A stretch of DNA of 64,000 nt. It comes from Pseudomonadota bacterium (GTDB taxonomy: Bacteria; Desulfobacterota; Binatia; Binatales; Binataceae). A model generated the notes under the pieces. The model ran no database searches, had not been told where the DNA came from, and saw only the letters and a list, made by a program, of their open reading frames with translations. The stretch lies in the NCBI GenBank assembly GCA_021323675.1, contig JAJPKP010000055.1:1-64000 (forward strand), given 5' to 3'. The translations under genes were made by a program, and so were the position numbers. This document shows positions 43,847 to 55,249 of this stretch, one piece after another (position 1 is the first letter of the stretch; each line of letters begins with the position of its first letter).

Positions 43847-44182
43847 ATGCCGATTTTCGAGTATGAATGTTCGCGATGCGGGCGAGTCAGTTCCCACGTC
43901 GTGATTGGCTCGCGCAGGCGCGAGCGCCGCGTCTGCCCCGGCTGCAACTCGACCCGGCTGAAACGGGTGATGTCATCGTTCGCGGTGGTCGAGAGTGAAG
44001 CCTCTCGGCTTCAGAATTTCGACACCTCCAGGCCTCGCGACGAGTCCTTCTACCGCGATTCGCGCAACGTGGGCTTGTGGGCGAAAAAACGCGCCAAGGA
44101 GATGGGCGTCGATCTGGGTCCCGGTTTCGATGCCACCGTCGAAAAGGCGCGCAGCGGCAAGCTCATCAAGGAAATGTCATAG
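43847..44182 (+). CDS. FmdB-family zinc-ribbon regulatory protein
   Basis: The 111-residue product opens MPIFEYECSRCG and has a second CxxC in VCPGCNSTRL, the zinc ribbon of FmdB/putative regulatory proteins. The remaining part is variable. The exact role is unknown; members are thought to act as regulators. It precedes a second small zinc protein. Confidence 0.88.
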   Translation: MPIFEYECSRCGRVSSHVVIGSRRRERRVCPGCNSTRLKRVMSSFAVVESEASRLQNFDTSRPRDESFYRDSRNVGLWAKKRAKEMGVDLGPGFDATVEKARSGKLIKEMS

Positions 44183-44248
44183 GATGGAGAGGACGGGACG
44201 AGCAGGATCGCGGCAGTCTCTGGAGCGCAATCCTCGAAAGAACTGGAT

Positions 44249-44509
44249 ATGAGCGACGAAAAAGACCGTTTCGGCGACAAGCTGCACGACGTGGAAGCTG
44301 CCCGCGAAGACCAATGGGCTGCCAGACAGGATGCGGAGTTGATGAGAAGGATGCGGGAGAAGCTGGAAAAATCGATGCAGTGTCCCGACTGCAAGCGCAA
44401 CCTGATTCAACATCGCCTCGGAGAAGTTGCGCTTCTCGCCTGTCCCGATGGCGATGGCGCGTGGATCGATGGCGCCGATCTGGAAAAGCTCGCCAAATCA
44501 ATGAGGTAG
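44249..44509 (+). CDS. TFIIB-type zinc-ribbon protein
   Basis: The 86-residue product has a charged helical N-terminal half and a zf-TFIIB-like C-terminal ribbon, MQCPDCKRNLIQHRLGEV followed by ACPDGDGAWID. The second CP pair has Asp where a fourth Cys would usually be, which may alter metal binding. It precedes the nuo operon by 141 bases, and no functional link is evident. Confidence 0.8.
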   Translation: MSDEKDRFGDKLHDVEAAREDQWAARQDAELMRRMREKLEKSMQCPDCKRNLIQHRLGEVALLACPDGDGAWIDGADLEKLAKSMR

Positions 44510-44602
44510 GAGAGAGTTTCCCGGACCGAGATGCTTGCGCTATAGTGATGCGTAGAAGAAGTTGTGCTTAAGCATCGAGACCTCTGGCTAAAGTCACTCT
44601 TC

Positions 44603-44631
44603 TTGACAGTTCGATCCGGTCCAACTAATTG
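44603..44631 (+). promoter_or_regulatory. Candidate promoter of nuo operon
   Basis: A perfect -35 box TTGACA (44603-44608) lies 42 bases before the nuoA ATG. With a 17-base spacer the -10 would be TAATTG, a poor match, so activity is uncertain. TATAGT at 44541-44546 is another -10-like element, in a 141-base gap that includes an inverted GATGCTT/AAGCATC pair. Confidence 0.3.
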
Positions 44632-44650
44632 AGGTTGCGGTAATCAGCTT

Positions 44651-45037
44651 ATGTATCTGCACTTCGGTGTGCCGCTCGCCCTGACCGTCTTCGGCGTCCT
44701 GCTGATTGCGGCGATGTTTGGTCTGCAGAAGCTGCTTTCCCCGAACAATCCCTACCAGCGCAAGCTCACTCCCTACGAATGCGGAGAACCTCCGACCGGA
44801 CGCGCCTGGATTAACTTTAATGTCCGTTTTTATCTGATTGCGCTTATCTTCGTCGTCTTCGAAGTCGAAGTCGCGTTCATCTATCCGATCGCGGCGGTCT
44901 ACCTCAATTGGGTTCGCAGCGGACAGCGCCTGTACGCGCTGGCTGAAATCCTGATCTTCCTCCTGATTCTCTTCGTTGGGCTGATCTATGTCTGGGTCAA
45001 GCATGACCTGGAATGGGTCAAGAAGGTGCCGGAGTAA
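44651..45037 (+). CDS. nuoA: NADH-quinone oxidoreductase subunit A
   Basis: NuoA is a three-helix membrane subunit at the junction of the membrane and peripheral arms of complex I. The 128-residue product has [12 protein letters not shown] and the conserved [18 protein letters not shown] helix. It opens the nuoABCDHIJKLMN operon. Confidence 0.95.
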   Translation: MYLHFGVPLALTVFGVLLIAAMFGLQKLLSPNNPYQRKLTPYECGEPPTGRAWINFNVRFYLIALIFVVFEVEVAFIYPIAAVYLNWVRSGQRLYALAEILIFLLILFVGLIYVWVKHDLEWVKKVPE

Positions 45038-45051
45038 GTGGTGAGGGAGTT

Positions 45052-45561
45052 ATGTCGCTTCTGAATACGCTTCCGGATTACGTGCTAACGACCAAGACCG
45101 ACGAATTGCTGAACTGGATGCGCAAATCGAGCATCTGGTACATGCTCTTCGGTCTTGCGTGCTGCGCCATCGAACTCATGCATACCGGCGGCCCCCGCGC
45201 CGATATCGATCGGTTCGGCGCAAGCCCCCGGGCTTCGGCGCGGCAGTCGGACCTGATGATCGTGGCGGGAACTCTGACGCTCAAGATGGCTTTGCGCACC
45301 CGGCTGCTGTACGACCAGATGCCGGAGCCGCGTTACGTCATCTCGATGGGATCGTGCGCGAGCTGCGGCGGCCTGTTCCAGCTCGCCTATTCCGTCTGCG
45401 ACGGCGTGGACAAGATCGTGCCGGTTGACGTCTATGTTCCCGGATGTCCGCCGCGACCCGAGGCGCTCACCGAGGGCCTGCTCAAGCTGCAGGAAAAGAT
45501 AATGACCGAGCGCTGGCTGACCCGCTCGAACCACGCCAACGGTCAGGTGACCGCGGCCTGA
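45052..45561 (+). CDS. nuoB: NADH-quinone oxidoreductase subunit B
   Basis: NuoB holds the terminal [4Fe-4S] cluster N2, which reduces quinone. The four ligands are C37 and C38 (GLACCAIE), C102 (GSCASCGG) and C132 (PGCPPRP). The 169-residue length is normal. ATG 45052 follows GAGGGAG; upstream in-frame residues look non-coding. nuoC starts two bases after its stop. Confidence 0.97.
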   Translation: MSLLNTLPDYVLTTKTDELLNWMRKSSIWYMLFGLACCAIELMHTGGPRADIDRFGASPRASARQSDLMIVAGTLTLKMALRTRLLYDQMPEPRYVISMGSCASCGGLFQLAYSVCDGVDKIVPVDVYVPGCPPRPEALTEGLLKLQEKIMTERWLTRSNHANGQVTAA

Positions 45562-45563
45562 GA

Positions 45564-46073
45564 ATGGAACCGCTGGCGATATATCAGCGGCTCAAAGAAC
45601 GGTTCGGCGATCGGGTTCTGGAAATTTCCGATTCGAAGCTCGACCCGTTCTGCGTCGTCGATCCCGCCGCCATCGTCGAGGTCGCAACCGCCCTGCGCGA
45701 CGACCCCGAGACGGCGATGGATTGTCTTTCCAACCAGAGCGGCGTCGACTACAAGGATCGGATCGAGGTCGTTTACCATTTCTTTTCCTATCGGCTGCGC
45801 CACGGCGCGGTGCTCAAGGTCAAGCTGCCGCGCGACAATCCGTCCGTGCACACCCTCGAGCACGTGTGGAAGTCGGCCAACTGGATGGAGCGCGAGATTT
45901 TCGATTTGCTGGGCGTGACGTTCGAAGGCCACAGCGACCTGCGGCGCATCCTGATGCCGGAGGACTGGCCCGGCTATCCGCTGCGCAAGGATTTCGTCGA
46001 GCCGCTCGAATATCACGGCATATCCACCGTTCGCGAGAGCCCGATAATCCGGCTCGATACCAGGAAGAAATGA
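45564..46073 (+). CDS. nuoC: NADH-quinone oxidoreductase subunit C
   Basis: NuoC is the 30-kDa peripheral-arm subunit. The 169-residue product has the conserved [24 protein letters not shown] block, given here as its signature region, then the basic GYPLRKDF motif. It is a separate gene, not fused to nuoD as in E. coli. It overlaps nuoD by four bases (ATGA). Confidence 0.95.
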   Translation: MEPLAIYQRLKERFGDRVLEISDSKLDPFCVVDPAAIVEVATALRDDPETAMDCLSNQSGVDYKDRIEVVYHFFSYRLRHGAVLKVKLPRDNPSVHTLEHVWKSANWMEREIFDLLGVTFEGHSDLRRILMPEDWPGYPLRKDFVEPLEYHGISTVRESPIIRLDTRKK

Positions 46074-47188
46074 GCACGCTGCGCACCGAAGAAATGACGC
46101 TCAACATGGGCCCGCAGCATCCCTCGACTCACGGGGTGCTGCGCTTCGTAATTCGCGCCGATGGCGAAGTGATGCGCGAGGCGGTGCCCGACGTCGGCTA
46201 TCTTCATCGCTCGATCGAAAAGATTGCCGAGAAGGTCGGCTATCACGGCTTCATGCCCTATACCGATCGCGTCGATTACGTATGCGCGATGTTCACCAAT
46301 CAGGGCTGGGCGATGGCATCCGAGCGCCTGGCCGGGATCGAAGTGCCCCGGCGCGGAGAATACTGCCGCGTCATCGCCGCCGAGTTGAATCGCATCGCGT
46401 CCCATCTCATCTCGGTCGGCACGATGGGCATGGACATCGGCGCGATGACCCCGTTTACGCACGCGCTGCGCGAGCGCGAGATGATCAACGACCTGATCGA
46501 GGAGCTGTGCGGCGCCCGCCTCACCTTCAACTACATGCGTATCGGCGGCGTCGCGTGGGATTTGCCGCCGGGATGGCGCGAGAAGGCGCTTGCGTACCTG
46601 GATCACTTCGATCCGATTCTCGACGAATACAATTCGCTGATTTCCTACAACAAGATCTACGTGGAGCGCCTCGCCAACGTCGGTGTTATCACCCCGGAGG
46701 AGGCCATCAGCTACAACCTCGTCGGTCCGAATCTGCGAGCCTGCGGAATAAAATGGGATCTCCGCAAAGATATCCCATACTCGGTTTACCCCGATTTCGA
46801 ATTCGACGTGCCGGTGGGCGAGGGCCGCTGGGGCACGCTTGGCGACTCGATGGACCGCTACATGGTGCGGATCATGGAGATGAAGGAGTCGTCCCGGATC
46901 CTGCGCCAGGCGTTGCAAAACCTCCCCTCGGGTCCGGTGCTCGCCAAGGTGCCGCGCAACTTCAAGCCCCCCAAGGGCGAATGCCAGGTTCGCATCGAGT
47001 CCGCGCGCGGCGACATGGGATGGTACGTGGTGAGCGACGGCACCGGCTATCCATGGCGCGTGCACGTGCGCACCGGCTCCTTTGCCGCGATGGGAATCGT
47101 GCAGAAGCTGAGCCGCGGCTTGATGATTGCCGACCTGGTGACGCTCATCGCCAGTCTCGACGTGATTGCTCCGGAGATCGACCGGTAA
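46070..47188 (+). CDS. nuoD: NADH-quinone oxidoreductase subunit D
   Basis: NuoD (49 kDa) forms the quinone-binding cavity with NuoB. The 372-residue product has the opening [16 protein letters not shown] and the conserved [10 protein letters not shown] and [13 protein letters not shown] segments. In most complex I operons nuoE, nuoF and nuoG follow, but here nuoH begins six bases after the stop, which shows the NADH module genes are absent from this operon. Confidence 0.97.
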   Translation: MSTLRTEEMTLNMGPQHPSTHGVLRFVIRADGEVMREAVPDVGYLHRSIEKIAEKVGYHGFMPYTDRVDYVCAMFTNQGWAMASERLAGIEVPRRGEYCRVIAAELNRIASHLISVGTMGMDIGAMTPFTHALREREMINDLIEELCGARLTFNYMRIGGVAWDLPPGWREKALAYLDHFDPILDEYNSLISYNKIYVERLANVGVITPEEAISYNLVGPNLRACGIKWDLRKDIPYSVYPDFEFDVPVGEGRWGTLGDSMDRYMVRIMEMKESSRILRQALQNLPSGPVLAKVPRNFKPPKGECQVRIESARGDMGWYVVSDGTGYPWRVHVRTGSFAAMGIVQKLSRGLMIADLVTLIASLDVIAPEIDR

Positions 47189-47194
47189 TCGTCA

Positions 47195-48385
47195 ATGGAA
47201 ACGCTGATTAACAATCTGATCGCTTCCGGACTCTTTGGCGCCAAGCCGTCCTTCGACGTGGTCGCCGCCATCGTTGAGTTCGTCGCCGGCGCAGTCGTGT
47301 TCCTGGTGGTGGCGATGCCGTTTGCGGGAGTCGTGACCTGGCTGGAGCGGCGCGTGTGGGCGCGTATCCAGTCCCGGGTCGGTCCCAATCGCGTCGGTCC
47401 GCAAGGCTTCCTTCAGTGGCTCGCCGACGGACTGAAGAACATCTGCAAAGAAGATCTGATCCCGGCCGAGGCCGACGCGCCGCTGTTCAAGCTGGCGCCG
47501 TACCTCGTGATGCTGGCGTTCATTCTGCCGTGGTCGGTCATGCCATTTTCGAGCAGCCTCATCCTGGCCGACCTGAACGTGGGCGTGCTCTTTTTCACCT
47601 CGGTCACCGCGTTGACGGTGGTCGGGGTGCTGATGGCGGGATGGGCGTCGAACGACAAATGGTCGCTGATCGGCGGAATCAGGTCGGCGGCGCAGATTGT
47701 CAGCTATGAAATTCCCGCCGGCCTCTCGATCTTCCCGGTCGTGCTGATGACCGGAACGCTGTCGATGCAGGGAATTATCCAGGCGCAGGGATGGGCTCCG
47801 CAGCACTGGTTCGTGTTCGCCAACCCGTTCACGTTTATCGCCGCCAATGTCCTGTTCGTCTCCGCGCTGGCGGAAGGAAACCGCACTCCTTTCGACCTTC
47901 CCGAGGCGGAAAGCGAACTGGTCGCGGGCTTCGCCACTGAATACAGCGGGATGCGGTACACCTTCTTCTTCATGGCCGAGTGGGGCAACCTGTTTCTGAT
48001 CGGCGCCCTGATGACCACGCTGTTCCTCGGTGGATGGCGTTTTCCTCACGTGAGCGACAACGTCGTGGTCATGAACATCCTCGAACTCATCACCTTTAAT
48101 GTGAAGGTGCTGGCGGTCGTGTTCGTTTCGATGTGGATTCGCGGAACGCTGCCGCGCGTGCGAATCGATCAGCTCATGACGCTGTGCTGGAAGTATCTGG
48201 TGCCGATTTCATTCGCCGACATGATTGGCACGGCGGTCTGGGTCGCGATCTGGCCCGACGGGAACGCGTTCATGGGCTACCTGATGTTTGCGGGCGGGCT
48301 GGCGGTGCTGGCGGTATTCGTGCGGCGGGTTGTGTATTACGTGAGAAGGTCGCGGATGGAACTTTACTTCCGTCCGGGAATCTAG
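47195..48385 (+). CDS. nuoH: NADH-quinone oxidoreductase subunit H
   Basis: NuoH is the membrane subunit that contacts the quinone tunnel and begins the E-channel. The 396-residue product has the conserved loop ERRVWARIQSRVGPNRVGP, the acidic PFDLPEAESELVAGF and eight or so transmembrane helices. It follows nuoD directly. Confidence 0.96.
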   Translation: METLINNLIASGLFGAKPSFDVVAAIVEFVAGAVVFLVVAMPFAGVVTWLERRVWARIQSRVGPNRVGPQGFLQWLADGLKNICKEDLIPAEADAPLFKLAPYLVMLAFILPWSVMPFSSSLILADLNVGVLFFTSVTALTVVGVLMAGWASNDKWSLIGGIRSAAQIVSYEIPAGLSIFPVVLMTGTLSMQGIIQAQGWAPQHWFVFANPFTFIAANVLFVSALAEGNRTPFDLPEAESELVAGFATEYSGMRYTFFFMAEWGNLFLIGALMTTLFLGGWRFPHVSDNVVVMNILELITFNVKVLAVVFVSMWIRGTLPRVRIDQLMTLCWKYLVPISFADMIGTAVWVAIWPDGNAFMGYLMFAGGLAVLAVFVRRVVYYVRRSRMELYFRPGI

Positions 48386-48395
48386 GGTGTTGGCG

Positions 48396-48962
48396 ATGGG
48401 TGCGTTTGGCTCCTACGTGCAGAACATCAAAGACGCCGTAGCCACCATTTTCGACGGGATGGCGGTGACCGCGTCGCATTTTGTGCGCAAACCCTACACG
48501 GTTCAGTATCCGGACCGGATGCCGGTGCGCGTGCAGGACACGCTGCCCTTCCGCTATCGCGGAATTCTCGAAGTCGACCTGGAAATCTGCACCGGATGCC
48601 TTGCGTGCGAGCGCGCCTGCCCCATCGATTGCATCGTGATCTCCTGCGAGAAGGATCCCAAGACCCGCTCGATGGTCATCTCGCAGTTCGATATCGACAT
48701 TGCCAAGTGCATGTTTTGCGGACTCTGCAGCGAACCATGTCCCACTGGCTCGATTCATCATACGAGCGAATTCGAGGGCGCGGACTATTCGCTCGAAAGC
48801 CTGATCCGCCGTTTCGTCAAGGAACCCGTGCAGGCGTACAAGCCTAAGAAGGGTCCCGAGACCGATCCGCGAATCGCGCCGATTCTGAGCCGCGGGATGC
48901 GCTATATCAACGAGTTCGCCCAGCCGGGCGGCGAAAAACCTGAAGACGAGGCGGAAGGGTAG
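48396..48962 (+). CDS. nuoI: NADH-quinone oxidoreductase subunit I
   Basis: NuoI carries clusters N6a and N6b. The 188-residue product has two ferredoxin motifs: C65, C68, C71, C75 (CTGCLACERAC) and C105, C108, C111, C115 (CMFCGLCSEPC). The first ferredoxin also contains extra C79 and C84, which need not bind a cluster. ATG 48396 has AGGG eight bases upstream; GTG 48387 and TTG 48390 are also in frame. The tail is acidic. Confidence 0.95.
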   Translation: MGAFGSYVQNIKDAVATIFDGMAVTASHFVRKPYTVQYPDRMPVRVQDTLPFRYRGILEVDLEICTGCLACERACPIDCIVISCEKDPKTRSMVISQFDIDIAKCMFCGLCSEPCPTGSIHHTSEFEGADYSLESLIRRFVKEPVQAYKPKKGPETDPRIAPILSRGMRYINEFAQPGGEKPEDEAEG

Positions 48963-48999
48963 GCGCGCGGACCTGCGCCTGGGGAGGAGATTCGCGGCA

Positions 49000-49497
49000 A
49001 TGCTGGCGACGATAATCTTCTACGCGCTTGCCATCCTGACGGTCGGCTCTTCGTGCATCGTGGTGTTTTCGCGAAACGTGGTCTATTCCACGTTCGCGTT
49101 GCTGGGCGCATTCATGGGCGTGGTCGGCATCTACGTCCTGCTCGCGGCGGATTTCGTGGCGATGGTGCAGTTGCTGGTCTATGTGGGCGGAATTCTGGTG
49201 CTCACCATCTTTGCCGTGATGCTCACGCAGGGAATCGCGGACGTTACCATTTCCAACCGCTCGGTCGGGCTGATTCCGGCGCTGGTGATCGCCGTGGTCG
49301 CGGGCGGAGTGATGGCATTCGCGGTCGAGCGGACGCACTGGCACCTGGCGGCTTCGGTTACGCCTTCGCCGACGACTTACGGTATCGGCAATGCTTTTCT
49401 CGGCGATTACGTGCTGCCGTTTGAGATTGCGTCGCTGGTGCTGCTGGCCGCGCTGATCGGAGCGATCGTTATCTCGCGCCACGAGGCGCGCGAGTAG
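49000..49497 (+). CDS. nuoJ: NADH-quinone oxidoreductase subunit J
   Basis: NuoJ is a five-helix membrane subunit. The 165-residue protein has the conserved FVAMVQLLVYVGGILVLTIF segment that forms the pi-bulge helix TM3. GGGGAGGA precedes the ATG by 11 bases. nuoK follows after 21 bases. Confidence 0.95.
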   Translation: MLATIIFYALAILTVGSSCIVVFSRNVVYSTFALLGAFMGVVGIYVLLAADFVAMVQLLVYVGGILVLTIFAVMLTQGIADVTISNRSVGLIPALVIAVVAGGVMAFAVERTHWHLAASVTPSPTTYGIGNAFLGDYVLPFEIASLVLLAALIGAIVISRHEARE

Positions 49498-49518
49498 GAC
49501 GGGCACAGGGGAGTCCAA

Positions 49519-49833
49519 ATGGGAGGGGGAATCGGGCTCAATCACTTTCTGCTGTTGAGCCTCATCATCTTTTCGCTCGGGATGGTGTGCGTGCTCACCC
49601 GCCGCAACGCCATCGGCATCCTGATGGGAGTCGAGCTGATCCTCAACTCCGCCAACATCAACTATCTTGCCTTTGCCCACTACGGCGGCGCGAAATACGA
49701 CGGCCAGGTCTTCGCGATTTTCGTGATCATGCTCGCGGCCGCCGAGGCCGTAATCGGCCTCGCCGTGGTTCTGGCCATCTACCAGAACTTCAAGACCATC
49801 GACGTCGATGCGACGGAGACGCTCAGTGGCTAG
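49519..49833 (+). CDS. nuoK: NADH-quinone oxidoreductase subunit K
   Basis: NuoK is a three-helix subunit with two conserved buried glutamates. The 104-residue protein has the MGVELILNSANINY motif and AAEAVIGLA. The start codon is ATG 49519 following GGGGAG. A 194-base gap then separates it from nuoL, unusually long for this operon; no credible gene is seen in it. Confidence 0.95.
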   Translation: MGGGIGLNHFLLLSLIIFSLGMVCVLTRRNAIGILMGVELILNSANINYLAFAHYGGAKYDGQVFAIFVIMLAAAEAVIGLAVVLAIYQNFKTIDVDATETLSG

Positions 49834-50027
49834 CTTTCTGTGCGCGAAAGGAACCGGCGCGGGCGCCGCGCTCCGACGCGTTCAGTCATTGGATTTCCTT
49901 TTCGCCCGATCTGTTTTCTGCTTATATCTCCCCGATACATCGAGGCGGGGACGAGGATTGCGGTGCCGCAGGCGCGAAGCTTCCGATTTCCAGCTTCCAG
50001 TACGGACTTTGACGTGAGCATCTGCCG

Positions 50028-52088
<2,061 letters not shown>

Positions 52089-52127
52089 GCGCGCGCCGGA
52101 GGGGAACGGAAAAGAGCGTCTATCCAA

Positions 52128-53627
52128 ATGAATCACGCGCTTACGCTGATAACATTCATTCCAATCGCCGGCATGGTCGTGGTTCTCGCGCTGCCGCAGG
52201 CGATGAAGGATATCTGCAAATGGATTGCGGCCGCCGCCACGGCGGTCCAGCTTCTAATCGCGATATGGCTCTACCGGAGCTTCGACACCGCGACCACCGC
52301 GATCCAGTTCGCCGAAAAGCACGATTGGATCCCCTCGTATCACATCACTTACTTCATGGGTGTCGATGGCATCTCGATTTCGATGGTGCTGCTGACCGCG
52401 CTCATCTGCTTCATCTCGGTCTTTGCCAGCTTCAGCATCACCCGCGCCGAGAAGGCCTACTACGCGCTGCTGCTGATGCTCGATGCGGGAATGATGGGGG
52501 TGTTCGTATCGCTCGACTTCTTCCTGTTCTACATCTTCTGGGAAGTGATGCTGCTGCCGATGTACTTCCTAATCGGCATCTGGGGCGGCCCGCGGCGCGA
52601 GTATGCCGCGATCAAGTTCTTTCTCTACACGCTGCTTGGTTCGGTGCTGATCCTGCTGGCGATGCTGGGGCTGTACTACTACGGCGCTCAGAGCACCTTT
52701 GACATGACGGTGCTCGCATCGAACGCGTCGCACTATTCGACCACCTTCCAGCGGATCGTGTGGATTGCCCTGTTCATCGGCTTCGCCATCAAGATTCCGG
52801 CCTTCCCGTTCCATACCTGGTTGCCCGATGCGCACGTGGAGGCGCCCACCGCGATCTCCGTGATCCTGGCCGGCGTGCTGCTCAAGATGGGCACCTACGG
52901 AATTCTGCGCGTCAACTTCGCGATTCTTCCCGAAGCGACCCATCAGCTCGCGTGGCTGTTCCTCGGCGTTATCGGCACGATCAACATCGTGTACGGCGCG
53001 ATGTGCGCGATGGCGCAGACTGACTACAAAAAGCTCATCGCCTATTCGTCGATCAGCCACATGGGCTACGTGATGCTGGGATGCGCGTCATTCACCGCGG
53101 CCGGCATCAACGGCGCCGTGCTGCAGATGTTCAATCACGGCACGGTAACGGCGATGCTCTTCATCCTGGTCGGCGTCATCTACGATCGCGCGCATCATCG
53201 CGAGATCGCCGGGTTCGGCGGACTCGCGCAGCAGATGCCGTTGTATGCGGGGATGACGGGGTTCGCCTTCTTTGCGGGGATGGGCCTGCCGGGAATGTCC
53301 GCGTTCATTTCGGAAGTGCTGGTCCTGATTGGCGCCTGGCAGACGCATCCGCTGATGACGGTGTTCGGCGCCGCCACCGCGATTCTCACCGCGGGCTATC
53401 TGCTGTGGACCTATCAGCGGATTTATCTCGGTCCGTTCAACGAGAAATATGCGGGGTATGCCGACCTGACCTTCCGCGAGGCCTTTACGCTGGTGCCGCT
53501 CGCGATCATCGTGCTCATTCTCGGCGTGTATCCGCACGCGGTGCTTGGCCTGCTCAACACCTCGCTGGTGCATCTGAACCAGATCGTGCTGTCAACTCCC
53601 GGCCCCGCGGTCGCGCTGCTCCACTGA
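52128..53627 (+). CDS. nuoM: NADH-quinone oxidoreductase subunit M
   Basis: NuoM is the second antiporter-like subunit. The 499-residue product has the conserved FYIFWEVMLLPMYFLIGIWGG segment, KIPAFPFHTWLPDAHVEAPT and ISHMGYVMLG. The spacing to nuoL is 39 bases. Confidence 0.96.
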   Translation: MNHALTLITFIPIAGMVVVLALPQAMKDICKWIAAAATAVQLLIAIWLYRSFDTATTAIQFAEKHDWIPSYHITYFMGVDGISISMVLLTALICFISVFASFSITRAEKAYYALLLMLDAGMMGVFVSLDFFLFYIFWEVMLLPMYFLIGIWGGPRREYAAIKFFLYTLLGSVLILLAMLGLYYYGAQSTFDMTVLASNASHYSTTFQRIVWIALFIGFAIKIPAFPFHTWLPDAHVEAPTAISVILAGVLLKMGTYGILRVNFAILPEATHQLAWLFLGVIGTINIVYGAMCAMAQTDYKKLIAYSSISHMGYVMLGCASFTAAGINGAVLQMFNHGTVTAMLFILVGVIYDRAHHREIAGFGGLAQQMPLYAGMTGFAFFAGMGLPGMSAFISEVLVLIGAWQTHPLMTVFGAATAILTAGYLLWTYQRIYLGPFNEKYAGYADLTFREAFTLVPLAIIVLILGVYPHAVLGLLNTSLVHLNQIVLSTPGPAVALLH

Positions 53628-53632
53628 GGCCG

Positions 53633-53698
53633 ATGAAACGACTCGTCCTGGTGGTGATGGAGGAAAAGACAGCTTTCTCGCTTGCATTGCTGGTCTGA
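53633..53698 (+). CDS. Possible 21-codon reading frame between nuoM and nuoN
   Basis: ATG at 53633 begins MKRLVLVVMEEKTAFSLALLV with a stop at 53698, six bases after the nuoM stop and 12 before the nuoN ATG. It would be a short hydrophobic peptide. It may only be a translational relay or chance; there is no independent evidence for it. Confidence 0.15.
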   Translation: MKRLVLVVMEEKTAFSLALLV

Positions 53699-53710
53699 GA
53701 CTGAAAGCCG

Positions 53711-55195
53711 ATGGACCTGGGTAACTACGCGAGCCTCGCTCATTTCCTGCCGGAGCTTCTGCTCTCGGCCGGCATCCTGGTGTTGATCATCGTCGATTTG
53801 CTGGTCGCCAACAAATCGCATCTCGGCGACCTTGCGCTGATTATCACCGCGGGCGCGCTCCTGCTGATCGCGCTGACCCCTGTAACCGCGAATGCGTGGC
53901 TGTTCCATCGGATGCTCGTGTTTGACGGGTTCGCGATGTTCTTTCGGGCGCTGATCGCGCTGGCCGCGCTGGTCGCGGTCTGGATGTCGATGGGGTCTGA
54001 GGAAGTTCGGGGATGCGATCAAGGCGAGTACTACGCGATTCTGCTCGCGAGCACGCTCGCGATGTTCCTGATGGCGGAGTCGGCGAATCTGCTGATGGCC
54101 TACCTCTCGCTCGAGTTCGTAAGCCTGACTTCCTACATCCTGACCGGCTTTCTGCGCCACAATCGCCGGTCGCTCGAAGCCGCGCTCAAATATCTCATCT
54201 ACGGCGGTGTCGCCTCGGGCACGATGATCTACGGGATGAGCTGGATTTTTGGCATCAGCGGCTCGCTCGATTTCACCGTGATCAACAAGGCGCTGACCGC
54301 GCCGGGCGCGCTGCCGGTGCTGGCGGTGTTTATCGCGCTGGTACTGATCCTGGCGGGGATGGGCTACAAGGTCGCTTCGGTGCCGTTTCATATGTGGGCG
54401 CCGGATGTTTACACCGGCGCGCCGATTCCCATCACGACTTTTCTCGCCATCGGTTCCAAGGCCGCCGGCTTTGCGCTGCTCACCCGCTTCTTCTTTCCGG
54501 CCATCTCGTCGCTCACGGCGAGCGGCAGTTGGCAGGCGCTGAAAGGCGTCGATTGGCCGCAGCTCCTGCTCGTTATCTGCGTCATCACGATGACGCTGGG
54601 CAATCTTGCCGCCCTGCAGCAGACCAACATGAAGCGCCTGCTCGCGTATTCCAGCGTGGCGCAGGCCGGCTACGCGCTGATGGGGTTCGTCGTGCTGTCC
54701 AACGACGGAATCCGCGCGATGCTGTTCTACCTGTTCGCTTACTACGTGATGGACGCGGGCGCGTTTCTGGTCGTGATGATCGTGGCGAACAACACCGGGC
54801 GCGAAGATATCGGCGCCTATCGGGGGCTTGCGTGGCGCGGCGGCATCGTGCCCGCGGTCGCGCTGAGCATCTTTCTGCTTTCGCTGACCGGCATCCCGCT
54901 CACCGTCGGCTTCATCGGAAAGTTCTACCTGTTTGCGGCGGTGATTCGCGGCCAGTTTTACGTGCTCGCGGTCGTGGGCGTAATAAACTCGGTCGTCTCG
55001 CTCTACTACTACATGCGGCCGATCAAGACGATGTTCCTCGACACGCCGAATGGCGACGAAGGCACGCTTGCCGCCGACACCTGGAACTACGGGCTGATGA
55101 GCGTGCTGGCCTGCGCGACAATCGCACTCGGAATTTACTGGGCGCCGATCATCGCCTTCGCCAACCGCTCACTCAACTTTTTCCTCGGCGCATAG
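53711..55195 (+). CDS. nuoN: NADH-quinone oxidoreductase subunit N
   Basis: NuoN is the third antiporter-like subunit, next to NuoK. The 494-residue protein has SLEFVSLTSYILTGF, KVASVPFHMWAPDVYTGAP and the LLAYSSVAQAGYALMG segment. It closes the operon; purU lies convergent, 54 bases on. Confidence 0.96.
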   Translation: MDLGNYASLAHFLPELLLSAGILVLIIVDLLVANKSHLGDLALIITAGALLLIALTPVTANAWLFHRMLVFDGFAMFFRALIALAALVAVWMSMGSEEVRGCDQGEYYAILLASTLAMFLMAESANLLMAYLSLEFVSLTSYILTGFLRHNRRSLEAALKYLIYGGVASGTMIYGMSWIFGISGSLDFTVINKALTAPGALPVLAVFIALVLILAGMGYKVASVPFHMWAPDVYTGAPIPITTFLAIGSKAAGFALLTRFFFPAISSLTASGSWQALKGVDWPQLLLVICVITMTLGNLAALQQTNMKRLLAYSSVAQAGYALMGFVVLSNDGIRAMLFYLFAYYVMDAGAFLVVMIVANNTGREDIGAYRGLAWRGGIVPAVALSIFLLSLTGIPLTVGFIGKFYLFAAVIRGQFYVLAVVGVINSVVSLYYYMRPIKTMFLDTPNGDEGTLAADTWNYGLMSVLACATIALGIYWAPIIAFANRSLNFFLGA

Positions 55196-55249
55196 CGGCC
55201 GCAATCGCGGGCGTCCGCCGGCCTCGCGCGAGGTTCCATCCGGCGTCTC

